Source: Planococcus shixiaomingii
Lineage (GTDB): Bacteria; Bacillota; Bacilli; Bacillales_A; Planococcaceae
Length of the DNA: 64,000 nucleotides
Direction: 5' to 3'
NCBI RefSeq assembly: GCF_030413615.1
Contig: NZ_CP129236.1
Span: 3,084,001-3,148,000 of the forward strand
The first letter of the stretch is position 1. Every line of letters begins with the position of its first letter. A program made the translations under genes and the position numbers. Positions 17,427 to 25,084 of the stretch are shown in pieces. The notes below the pieces were generated by a model. The model did no database searches, was not told the DNA's origin, and saw only the letters and a list, made by a program, of their open reading frames with translations.

Positions 17427-18344
17427 TTAGTTGTTGCTGCTCCAGTCGTCGTCATAGGAATCTTCCAGTATCCGTTCGATTTCTTCCTGCGGCATCGGAT
17501 TATTCAGCCACTTGGTGAGAAGGCCTTCGACTGTATGCATCGGAATCGAGAAGCCGATGGAGACACCGTCCGTGTATTGGATGGAGTTGATGGCGATGAC
17601 TTTTCCTGTTGCGGCATCAACGAGCGGTCCCCCGCTGGAACCAGGTGCGAGCTGGGCGTCGATTTGGTACATGTCCTTATAGACAAAGTTGTGTTCAAAA
17701 TCGCGATCGGTTCCGGTGACGTAGCCGATGGAGGCGGAGTTCTCGAAACCGGATGGGCTGCCGAAAGCGATCACTTCGGTGCCGACGATGCTTTGGTTAT
17801 GGTCGATTTCAAGAGGCGCGTTTCCGTTATAGGCTTCGACTTTGATCAGGGCGACATCGTCTATTACTGAAATGCCGATGACTTGTCCCGGCTGTTCCTC
17901 CCCGTCAGCGTTTCGCACGAGAAGATCCGCAGTTCCTGCCACTACATGTGCGTTAGTGACAAGGACCCCGCTATCGGTAAAGAGAAAGCCGGTTCCGGAA
18001 GTTTCATTGGTTTTGATGGTGAAGACTTTTTGAAGGGTTTCTTGGATAATGGCTGTTTTCTCTTTCGCTTCAGGCTGAGGGGCTGTTTTTTTGGCCGGCT
18101 CTTGGCTGAGTGGTTCGGCGTTGTTGGCTGTTGCTTCAAAAGAGGCTGTTTGTACGGCTTTTTCCTCGGTCAGCTGGGCGGCGGAGAATCCTGTGCCGAT
18201 AAGAAGAAGTGATAAGATAGCTGCTTGCAGTTTGTTGCGCTTTTTTTGCTTATGAAGCCTGGTAATTCGATCCAGTGGCTGGCCGCAGTCTATGCAAAAG
18301 CGTGCTGTTTCTTTGTTTTTGTGTCCACAGTTGGAACAGAACAT
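17427..18344 (-). CDS. Membrane-anchored HtrA-type trypsin-like protease with N-terminal zinc ribbon
   Basis: 305 residues from the ATG at 18344, chosen because AGGAGG lies 9 nt upstream; a longer frame from 18389 has no ribosome site. The N-terminus MFCSNCGHKNKETARFCIDCGQPL is a two-CxxC zinc ribbon, followed by a basic stretch, one membrane helix (about 35-56) and a spacer. The S1C protease domain has catalytic His in VLVTNAHVV, Asp in DDVALIKV and Ser in APGSSGGPLV. No PDZ domain follows; about 35 residues after the domain the protein ends in an acidic tail (DSYDDDWSSNN). It probably cleaves misfolded or signal proteins outside the membrane, with the ribbon inside the cell. Confidence 0.9.
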   Translation of the reverse strand: MFCSNCGHKNKETARFCIDCGQPLDRITRLHKQKKRNKLQAAILSLLLIGTGFSAAQLTEEKAVQTASFEATANNAEPLSQEPAKKTAPQPEAKEKTAIIQETLQKVFTIKTNETSGTGFLFTDSGVLVTNAHVVAGTADLLVRNADGEEQPGQVIGISVIDDVALIKVEAYNGNAPLEIDHNQSIVGTEVIAFGSPSGFENSASIGYVTGTDRDFEHNFVYKDMYQIDAQLAPGSSGGPLVDAATGKVIAINSIQYTDGVSIGFSIPMHTVEGLLTKWLNNPMPQEEIERILEDSYDDDWSSNN

Positions 18345-18378
18345 AGCGGTCTCCCTCCTACTAGATACTGTCATGGTT

Positions 18379-18435
18379 AGTATACCCACATGAAGTTAAA
18401 TAATTCTGAATTTTACATTTATTTAATGATATACT
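18379..18435. promoter_or_regulatory. Divergent promoter region between HtrA-like and NERD genes
   Basis: Minus strand: TATACT at 18384-18379, about 35 nt before the ATG at 18344. Plus strand: extended -10 TGATATACT at 18427-18435, with the ribosome site AAAGGAG directly after the expected start point. Neither has a consensus -35 box. Inferred from spacing and hexamer match. Confidence 0.4.
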
Positions 18436-18455
18436 TGTCGAAAAGGAGTGATGCG

Positions 18456-19385
18456 ATGTTTATGAAAGAACGGGTAGCTCCGCATTTGCTGGAGACCTTG
18501 CCACGGTTAATGCACCATCTTCCGAAAAGCCATCGGAGTTCAGAGGATGTGGTTCAGGACCACTATAAAGTGAAGGCTGGATTTGGCGGCGAGCAACAAG
18601 TGGACAGCATTTTGAAACGGGCGAGATTTTCTTATATAGCGATTGCCGACTTGCAATTGACGGAGCGATTTTGCCAAATCGATTTGGTGGTGCTGACGCC
18701 GGCTTTTGCGCTGGTACTGGAAGTGAAGAACTTTTCGGGTCTGTTGTCGTTTGATGAAAAAAGTTTCCACATGAAACAAGAAACCCGTGACGGGAAACTT
18801 ATCGGGTACAACTCCCCTGTCACCCAGGCATGGAATGCGCGTGAAGAATTGAAGATGTTATTTGAGCGGTTGAGAATTGAGTTACCGGTTTACACAACTA
18901 TTGTTCCCCCTTACTCCTCGACCCTGATCGAGCAAGCACCAAGCGATATACCCGTCATTTACGGATACTCATTGAACCATTTTATCTCTCGTCTTCCCCA
19001 GACAGGCCAGTTGAAATCTCCTAGTGAATTGGAGGCAATTGGCCAACTTCTTATTGATCATCACTCCCCGCTCCCCAAGACAGACTACTCCAGAGTGTAT
19101 TGGTGCGACATTGGGCAGTTGAAGAAAGGTGTCCTTTGCATTTGTGGCGCTTCGTGTCAGAAACTGAGCCAGCGCACTTTTGTTTGCAGTTCGTGTGGTA
19201 TGAAAAATTTGGATGGGTATGAGCGTGCGATATAAGACTGGTTCGAATTTGCCTCGCCAAGGATTAGCAATGCGCAATTGCGAGAGTATTTGGGATTGAA
19301 GGATAAGTATGCAGCTGGGTATTTGATGCGGAAGATGGGATTTTGTTTGAGTGAGGGGTCGCGGGTTTATCGGAGAGGGTATTAG
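18456..19385 (+). pseudogene. NERD-domain protein gene interrupted by an in-frame TAA
   Basis: Translation from the ATG at 18456 (AAAGGAG upstream) gives 259 residues to a TAA at 19233-19235. NERD nuclease-related motifs are intact: GFGGEQQVDSIL, FCQIDLVVLTPAFALVLEVKNFSG and QAWNAREELK. A C-terminal Cys-rich segment (CICGASCQK ... CSSCGM) looks like a zinc ribbon. Right after the TAA the same frame stays open for 49 codons to TAG at 19385 and encodes DWFEFASPRISNAQLREYLG ... VYRRGY, which resembles the usual C-terminal helical domain of Bacillales NERD proteins. So the gene looks truncated by one nonsense change, though the 259-residue product might still work. NERD proteins are thought to act on DNA. 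Confidence 0.7.
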
Positions 19386-19394
19386 AATTTGGTT

Positions 19395-19416
19395 GGCATT
19401 CGCTGCGGCGAATGCC
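19395..19416. repeat. Hairpin GGCATTCGC-TGCG-GCGAATGCC
   Basis: Perfect 9-bp stem with a 4-nt loop, 10 nt after the NERD reading frame ends. Closely related hairpins occur at 19562-19583 and 22613-22634 within the composite repeat modules. Confidence 0.75.
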
Positions 19417-19440
19417 TTGTTTTACGGGATGGAAATGGTG

Positions 19441-19533
19441 AGTTTTAACTTTTTTGTGCGAGTTACAACTTATTGGATATGAGTTACAACTTTTCTCTCC
19501 TGAGTTACAACTTATTCAGGATGAGTTTCAACT
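19441..19533. repeat. Family A phased array, 5 units
   Basis: Palindromic cores AGTTNNAACT start at 19441, 19461, 19482, 19503 and 19524, a spacing of 20, 21, 21 and 21 bp. Inner dinucleotides are TT, AC, AC, AC, TC. Each core is usually followed by T; the bases between cores are unrelated. The array lies between convergent genes (broken NERD gene and subtilase). Confidence 0.9.
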
Positions 19534-19561
19534 TACCTTGATGATAGCTTGAAAGGTGATC

Positions 19562-19664
19562 GGCATGCGCGGTTGCGAATGCCTTCTTTTTGGATTGAGA
19601 CTTTTCGCTGTGGCGAAAAGCTTTCATGTTAGTTTTGTTCTGGGTGGATTGGTGAGCTTCAACT
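19562..19664. repeat. Hairpin pair plus single family A unit (composite module, copy 1)
   Basis: Hairpin GGCATGCGC-GGTT-GCGAATGCC (19562-19583), hairpin CTTTTCGC-TGTG-GCGAAAAG (19601-19620) followed by CTTTCAT, then a degenerate A core AGCTTCAACT at 19655. The same order and spacing recur at 22613-22718. Confidence 0.8.
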
Positions 19665-19708
19665 TTTCTGGAATATTGCCACTATGATCGTCATTTCATT
19701 GGAACAAA

Positions 19709-19745
19709 AAAAAAGAAGTGATCATTTTACTGATCACTTCTTTTT
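19709..19745. terminator. Bidirectional terminator
   Basis: AAAAAGAAGTGATCA ... TGATCACTTCTTTTT with a short TTTTAC loop. It could stop transcripts from either flank; a further hairpin-poor AT stretch separates it from the subtilase stop at 19961. Confidence 0.8.
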
Positions 19746-19960
19746 CGGCTTTGTTTAAAATTTGAAATCTCTTTCGTCTACTACATAAAAGTACACATTC
19801 CCCAATTGATCTTTGTATTGAAGCTCCTAATATAGATAGCTTAAGTATTTCTTGTTGTACGTTATTTTATTGATTTCTTTGCTAAGTAGTAAAAAGCCGC
19901 ATTCAGAATCAGTGTTGTGGGCTTTTTCACAACTATTTCCATATTAAATTAAGTATTCCT

Positions 19961-22108
19961 CTAGTGCTGCAGAGCGAATACTTTTGACTTTGTGACCCGC
20001 ATGTTTCCTGCGGCATCTTTCACTTCCGTTTGATACACATACTTGCCCTCGGCAACAAATTTGCCTGCATCATTTTTTCCATCCCATTTTATAAGAGCCA
20101 CACCTGCATTGAACGGTTTGTTGTTAGTTAACCGTTTTACTTTTACTCCTTTGTCTGTCGCCACATAGATAGTCATCGAAACTTTTTCTTTAAGGGTTAC
20201 TTTTAATGCGGATTTTAAAGTTCCGTCAATTTTAAACGGGGATGCTAAAAAATCGATTTGAGTGGTTGGTTTGACGGTTTCGATTTTTATGGACACGGTG
20301 GCATTGGATGCTTTGATTTTATTGGCGCCCACTCCCGATACGACTAGTTTGTATAAACCTTCTTTCACTTTTTTTCCTTTGCTGTCGGTGCCGTCCCACT
20401 CAATTTTATTTGTTTTGGCGGTTACCGATTTATTGGAAAGCACAGTTTTCACTAGACTATTTTTGCTGTCGTAAATATTGGCGGTAATAGTGGCTGCTTG
20501 GTTAACATCATAAGAAAGGGAAAGCTTACTTGACGATTCCGGTGAGTAGACGGCTGATGGGTTCATCTTTATAGTCGGTTTGACTTTGTTTGTGAGCTGA
20601 ATCGTTTTTTTCTTGTAGAAGTTTTCTTTGCCATTCGTCAATTTTGCAACGACGGTATAAGAAGTGGAAGCTGCGTATAAGCCACTTTCCAATTTACCGT
20701 CCCAAGCGGCAGTTACTTTTCCGCCATTCCATTTTTTCGGGTTTATTAACCTCTTAAGGATCGTGCCTTTTGTTTTTGCGATGTAAACGGATACCGTAGT
20801 TCCTTTTTGCGCGGTGAAATTCATGCTGATTTTATTGATCCCAGTTGGTGTAAAGGTGGAAGCAGAGGAAATGTCGGTCATAGGTGCTGAAGTTTTTTGC
20901 AAAGATTTTAAAGCATCGACCCTGCCATATCCATAAAATTTGTCCTTTCCCTTCACCCCCAAATCAATGGTGGATCCAGTAAGTATATCTTCAACTTGGT
21001 CAGGGCTCAAAAATGGATTCTTCGATAAAATTAAGGCCGCGACTCCGGAAACAATCGGCGAAGCCATTGACGTTCCACTCAAATATTCATAAGAACTTTC
21101 TGGTACGGTAGAATAGACATCCACCCCTGGGGCGACCAGGTCGATATGTTTGCCAAAAGTCGAAAACCAATCTAACTCATCACTGCTGTCAGTAGCCCCT
21201 ACTCCGATAACAGAAGGCAATGCTCCAGGGTATATTGGCAAATCAGAGCCACTATTTCCGGCTGCCGCTATAAGCGTAACTCCTTTATTTTTTGCATAAG
21301 TCGTCGCATTGTCTTGCAGGTAACTGTAGGAAGGACTTGCGAAACTCATGTTTATGACATTTGCCCCTTTGTCTGCTGCATAGACAATCCCTTGTACAAT
21401 ATCGAATTCATAAGCTAATGACTCTTTGAATACATTAATAGGCATAATTTTAACGTTCGGAGCTATTCCGGCGACCCCTGTTTTGTTTATCGAAGCGGCG
21501 ATAATGCCGGCTACGTGTGTTCCATGCAGATTGGCAGGAACACTGGTCTTACCCGTTAATACGTCATAGGGCGAAACAATCTTCCCTTGAAGATCTGGGT
21601 GATTTGTTTGAACTCCGCCATCAATAACAGCAACCGTAATAGAGGATGAACCTTTGGTGATGTCCCAAGCTTTCGGCATTTGAATTTTTGGCAGATGCCA
21701 CTGTTCTTTATAGCCAGGGTCACTCGGCACGTATGTTTTTTCAACTTTGTAATTTGGCTGGACAAATTCGATTGCCTTTTGATTAAGCAAGTGATTTGCC
21801 ACCGCGAGGAGCTCGGTTCCTTTCGGAAGTGACACAAGAGAAAATTGGCCGTTCAACACGGTCGAACCTTCCTTTCCTTTAATAGAACTTAAAACTTTCT
21901 CCTTCTCCGCAGCAGTTGCGCCGGGTTTAAACTTTACAATCAATTCATTGCCGTTGTATTCTTTTTCTTCCTCGAACATGATCGCCGTACTTGCTCTAGA
22001 CATTTTAGGCGCATCTAGTAGTTCATCGGCTAAAACGGCATTTGAAAAAGGGAAAAGGGAAATAAAAAAACTGAGGGCAACGTTTACTGAAGAAAAACTT
22101 ACTTTCAT
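19961..22108 (-). CDS. Secreted subtilisin-like protease with I9 propeptide and C-terminal FlgD/Ig-type repeats
   Basis: 715 residues. Signal peptide (about 1-27), inhibitor_I9-type propeptide (about 50-125, ending FVQPNYKVEK), and an S8 domain with Asp in VAVIDGGVQTNHPDL, His in HGTHVAGIIAA, oxyanion Asn in AAAGNSGSDLP and Ser in SGTSMASPIVSG. The C-terminal 300 residues contain three beta-sandwich repeats ending in WDGKLESGLY, WDGTDSKGKKVKEGLY and WDGKNDAGKFVAEGKY, the FlgD-Ig style. All catalytic residues are present, so it should be active outside the cell. AAGGGTGG ribosome site 7-8 nt before the ATG. It stands alone, bounded by phased repeat arrays on both sides. Confidence 0.93.
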   Translation of the reverse strand: MKVSFSSVNVALSFFISLFPFSNAVLADELLDAPKMSRASTAIMFEEEKEYNGNELIVKFKPGATAAEKEKVLSSIKGKEGSTVLNGQFSLVSLPKGTELLAVANHLLNQKAIEFVQPNYKVEKTYVPSDPGYKEQWHLPKIQMPKAWDITKGSSSITVAVIDGGVQTNHPDLQGKIVSPYDVLTGKTSVPANLHGTHVAGIIAASINKTGVAGIAPNVKIMPINVFKESLAYEFDIVQGIVYAADKGANVINMSFASPSYSYLQDNATTYAKNKGVTLIAAAGNSGSDLPIYPGALPSVIGVGATDSSDELDWFSTFGKHIDLVAPGVDVYSTVPESSYEYLSGTSMASPIVSGVAALILSKNPFLSPDQVEDILTGSTIDLGVKGKDKFYGYGRVDALKSLQKTSAPMTDISSASTFTPTGINKISMNFTAQKGTTVSVYIAKTKGTILKRLINPKKWNGGKVTAAWDGKLESGLYAASTSYTVVAKLTNGKENFYKKKTIQLTNKVKPTIKMNPSAVYSPESSSKLSLSYDVNQAATITANIYDSKNSLVKTVLSNKSVTAKTNKIEWDGTDSKGKKVKEGLYKLVVSGVGANKIKASNATVSIKIETVKPTTQIDFLASPFKIDGTLKSALKVTLKEKVSMTIYVATDKGVKVKRLTNNKPFNAGVALIKWDGKNDAGKFVAEGKYVYQTEVKDAAGNMRVTKSKVFALQH

Positions 22109-22489
22109 GCTTTAACCACCCTTCTCATAATGATTAAGTTTTAAAGTTTTTTTCAAAGTCATTGAAATCAGGGTTTCTGCAGATTGCTTTTGAAGCAAGC
22201 CAAAAATGCTTTTATTTTAACAGTTTTACTCATCAATAAATTGTTGGATTTAACAAAATAATGATTTTATTTACCTTGTAAGTTAGAGGGTATTTTAAAC
22301 TAATAATGTCACAATATTCAGAAAATAGATAGTTGTTTTTGGCTAAAAATGTGAAAAAATTGAATGATACTTTCTTTTCAAAAGTGAGGGAATGTTTTTG
22401 AAAGAAAGATTAGATCGGCATTTGTTGACCTTTTATCTATGTCGATGTTAAAGGAGTGGAAATTTCGAGATATCGGGGTAGAATTGGTG

Positions 22490-22583
22490 ATTTTCAACTT
22501 ATGGCGGATGAGTTTTAACTTATTGGGGAAGAGTTTTAACTTTTCTTCCCCGAGGTAGAACATTTTAAGGTTGAGTTTCAACT
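22490..22583. repeat. Family A phased array, 5 units (copy 2)
   Basis: Cores start at 22490 (ATTTTCAACT), 22511 and 22532 (AGTTTTAACT), 22553 (AGGTAGAACA, degenerate) and 22574 (AGTTTCAACT): exactly 21 bp each time. The degenerate fourth unit contains GGTAGAA, the core of family B. Confidence 0.9.
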
Positions 22584-22612
22584 TCCTTTGTATAGTAGGC
22601 TTAAAGGTGATG

Positions 22613-22680
22613 GGCATTCGCACTTGCGGATGCCTTCTTTCATGAGGTAAGGGCTTTTCGCTTTGGTGAAAAGCTTTCAT
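22613..22680. repeat. Hairpin pair of composite module, copy 2
   Basis: GGCATTCGC-ACTT-GCGGATGCC (22613-22634) and CTTTTCGC-TTTG-GTGAAAAG (22654-22673) followed by CTTTCAT. Differences from copy 1 are mostly in loops or give G-T pairs, so the stems are kept. Confidence 0.8.
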
Positions 22681-22708
22681 ATTAGATTTTTCTCTAGCTT
22701 TGAATGTG

Positions 22709-22760
22709 AGTTTCAACTTTTCCATAGCGAGTTACAACTTGTTCCTCCTAAGTTACAACT
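22709..22760. repeat. Family A phased array, 3 units
   Basis: Cores AGTTTCAACT at 22709, AGTTACAACT at 22730 and 22751: 21-bp spacing. It closes the composite module, 35 nt before the terminator of the phosphoesterase gene. Confidence 0.9.
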
Positions 22761-22794
22761 TATCCCTTCCTCTCCCCTAAAATCCAATAAAAAA

Positions 22795-22825
22795 GAAGTC
22801 ATTCACTCTATCAGTGAATGACTTC
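22795..22825 (-). terminator. Terminator of the phosphoesterase gene
   Basis: GAAGTCATTCAC ... GTGAATGACTTC, a 12-bp stem followed on the minus strand by a T-run, 21 nt beyond the stop at 22846. Confidence 0.85.
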
Positions 22826-22845
22826 CTTCTATATAACTCTGTTCT

Positions 22846-24801
22846 TTATTTGATTTCTAGTTGGAATTTGGCGAAACCGTTTGTAGATGGTGCTACGTAT
22901 TTGATGCCGCTGTCAGCTGGGATCAGGTTTTGTGCTTTTGGTGCTGTTTCGAAAGTGAGTGTTGCGCCGCCTTCGATTGGTGCGAAGTTCCAGTTGCCGT
23001 CAGCTGATGGATTGATGGTGCCGTTTTTCTCCATGTAGTCCATGATGGCTTGGCGGTTTTCGTACGCAAAGTCGATTTTCTCGGTTGCGTTGCGCACGCC
23101 TGGGAAGTTGCCGCTTGCGCGGTAGTTGTTTGTAACGACAAGGAATTCTTGGTCAGCAGCTACTGCTGTTCCGTTGTAGGAAAGATTCTTGATGCGGTTA
23201 GCTGATCCGTTCACCAAGTTGCCGTCTTTGTCGTATTTCGCTGGCTGCGTGACGTCGATGTCGTAAGTGACGCCGTCAATCACATCAAAGTTGTATGTGC
23301 GGTAATCGTTGTTGACCAATGCTTGCTCGCCTGTTGTTGCCGGTTTGATTTGGTTGAATTGGCCTGCGGACATTTCGAGCCATTCTTTCAAGTCTGCTCC
23401 TTTTAATTTCAGCGCGAACAATGTGTTGTCGTAGACATAAAGATCGGCTACGTTTTTGATGGCGATTTCGCCGGCAGCGATGTCCGTGTAGTATTCAGCG
23501 CCGTTGCGTCCGCCTGCTTTGAACGGAGCTGCTGCTGTCAACAGCGGCAATTCAGCATTTGCAGTGCCTGCGATTTTTTGCTCAACAAACCATTTCTGAG
23601 CGTTGTTGACGATTTGGACAGATGGATCATCCGTTACTAGAGAGAAATAGCTGTGGATCGGAGCTGTCGTTGTCCCGACTGGGCTGCGAACATACTTGAT
23701 CGTTGCTTCGTGAGCTTCTTTTACCGCTTCCACCACTTCTTCGGAAACTTCATTCGTTTTCGTGTCTATGGCGCGGACTTCCGCTTCTTCTTCAACAACT
23801 GTCCATTCTTTGCCTTTTGGAGCCAACGTCAAATCGATGACGCCCAAGTGGCTGCCGAATTTGCCTGGCATGACTACTGGCGTGCCGTTGATCGTTCCTT
23901 GTTCTTGGTTCACATTCGGCAGGTCTTTGTATGCGCCTGGGAATACTTCGTGGTTATGGCCAGTGATGATGGCGTCAATGCCTTTTACTTCAGTCAATTG
24001 GTACGTAATATCTTCTTCGCCGACTTCATGAGTTGCATCGCCCATGCCCGAGTGGGACAGGACAACGACTACATCTGCTCCCGCTTTTTTCACTTCCGGC
24101 AAGAATTTCTTAACCGATTCGACTGCGTCTTTTGCGACCACTTTACCTTCTAGGTTCACACGGTCCCATTTCATGATGTGCGGCGCAACTACGCCGATGA
24201 CGCCAACTTGAATCGTTTGTTTCTTGCCTTTTTTATCAACGACTTCTTTATCGATGATTTTGTATGGTGTGAAGCGGTTTTTACCTGTTTTCGCGTCATA
24301 GACGTTGGCGTTTAATACCGGGAATGGGGCATCATCCAACGCTTCGTCCAAATAATCGAGGCCAAAGTTGAATTCATGGTTCCCAAGTGTTGATGCATCA
24401 AAGTCCAACGCTTGAAGCGCTGCGTATGCCGGATGCATTTCGCCTTCTTCGATCGGATCGACATTTGCTTTATATCCGCCAAGCGGTGTTCCTTGGATCA
24501 AGTCGCCGTTGTCAAACAGCAAATTGTTAGCGTTTTCTTCGCGTGCCTTTTCAATCAGCACGCCTGTTTTAGCAAGTCCAAGGCTATTAGATATTCTATC
24601 TTGGTAATAATCATAGTTTACGAAATTTGTGTGTAAATCGGATGTGCCGAGAATGCGAAGCGAGACTTCCTGCTTTTCCAGTCCTTTGCCTGGATTATCT
24701 ACTCCTTTTTTTGCTGCTAGAGCAGTATCCACTGTTACTAAACCGCTCACTGCAAGAACTACTGCCGAGGCAGTCATCGCCGCTTTCTTTTGAATCGACA
24801 T
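22846..24801 (-). CDS. Secreted 2',3'-cyclic-nucleotide phosphodiesterase/3'-nucleotidase (CpdB/YfkN-like)
   Basis: 651 residues with a signal peptide (about 1-29, ending ALAAKK). The metallophosphatase domain has the dinuclear-metal motifs LGTSDLHTNF, FDNGDLIQGTPLG, TLGNHEFNFGLDYL, VVLSHSGMG and ITGHNHEVFPG. The C-terminal nucleotide-binding domain has KAGGRNGAEYYTDI and VTNNYRASGNFPG, which point to CpdB-type enzymes. No sortase or SLH anchor is visible, so it is probably secreted or loosely wall-bound. It would release phosphate and nucleosides from extracellular nucleotides. The ribosome site is AAGGGGAG about 8 nt before the ATG. Confidence 0.92.
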   Translation of the reverse strand: MSIQKKAAMTASAVVLAVSGLVTVDTALAAKKGVDNPGKGLEKQEVSLRILGTSDLHTNFVNYDYYQDRISNSLGLAKTGVLIEKAREENANNLLFDNGDLIQGTPLGGYKANVDPIEEGEMHPAYAALQALDFDASTLGNHEFNFGLDYLDEALDDAPFPVLNANVYDAKTGKNRFTPYKIIDKEVVDKKGKKQTIQVGVIGVVAPHIMKWDRVNLEGKVVAKDAVESVKKFLPEVKKAGADVVVVLSHSGMGDATHEVGEEDITYQLTEVKGIDAIITGHNHEVFPGAYKDLPNVNQEQGTINGTPVVMPGKFGSHLGVIDLTLAPKGKEWTVVEEEAEVRAIDTKTNEVSEEVVEAVKEAHEATIKYVRSPVGTTTAPIHSYFSLVTDDPSVQIVNNAQKWFVEQKIAGTANAELPLLTAAAPFKAGGRNGAEYYTDIAAGEIAIKNVADLYVYDNTLFALKLKGADLKEWLEMSAGQFNQIKPATTGEQALVNNDYRTYNFDVIDGVTYDIDVTQPAKYDKDGNLVNGSANRIKNLSYNGTAVAADQEFLVVTNNYRASGNFPGVRNATEKIDFAYENRQAIMDYMEKNGTINPSADGNWNFAPIEGGATLTFETAPKAQNLIPADSGIKYVAPSTNGFAKFQLEIK

Positions 24802-24823
24802 TATTCCATCTCCCCTTAATTGT

Positions 24824-24845
24824 GTTGGCCCAACGTTTTATTATA
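24824..24845 (-). promoter_or_regulatory. Putative promoter -10 and palindrome upstream of the phosphoesterase
   Basis: TATAAT on the minus strand at 24845-24840 and, just downstream over the expected start point, GTTGGGCCAAC (24834-24824), a palindrome with 5-bp arms. ACGTTGG overlaps the half-site found upstream of the two NlpC/P60 genes. The -35 box is not clear. Confidence 0.4.
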
Positions 24846-24928
24846 CTCGCTTTTTTCTGATTATTGAATAATGTAATAAAAGCGTAATATTTGAGGGGTT
24901 TTTCGATTTAGGATGTACATTTGGGGTG

Positions 24929-24980
24929 AGTTGCAACTTTTCTTGAATGAGTTTCAACTTTTCAGGGCTCAGTTACATTT
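24929..24980. repeat. Family A phased array, 3 units
   Basis: Cores AGTTGCAACT (24929), AGTTTCAACT (24950) and a degenerate AGTTACATTT (24971), 21 bp apart. It lies between the start of the phosphoesterase and the end of the first large subtilase. Confidence 0.88.
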
Positions 24981-24997
24981 TTCACTACTCTCTCTTT

Positions 24998-25047
24998 ATT
25001 TCCCGGGAAATGATATTAGAATTATCAGATTTTATTTCCTGGGAAAT
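24998..25047. repeat. Twin palindromes ATTTCCYGGGAAAT
   Basis: ATTTCCCGGGAAAT at 24998-25011 is a perfect 14-bp palindrome; ATTTCCTGGGAAAT at 25034-25047 is a one-base variant, 36 bp away. They sit between the family A array and the subtilase terminator. Protein-binding sites are possible. Confidence 0.6.
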
Positions 25048-25057
25048 AGAAAAAGAA

Positions 25058-25084
25058 CGGAAGGAATAGTTCCTCCCGCTCCGC
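25058..25084 (-). terminator. Terminator of the first large subtilase
   Basis: On the minus strand the GGGAGGAACTATTCCTTCCG hairpin follows the stop at 25085 and leads into a T-rich stretch. It is a slightly degraded copy of the terminator at 28405-28430 behind the paralogue. Confidence 0.7.

Noticed and set aside
19441..19533. CRISPR array
   Set aside because: The units are about 10-12 bp with 9-11-bp intervals, degenerate, and there are no cas genes; CRISPR repeats and spacers are longer and repeats near-identical.
22378..22725. 115-residue minus-strand reading frame across a family A array
   Set aside because: It has no ribosome site or recognisable domain, and its KLKL heptads are explained by the 21-bp DNA repeat.
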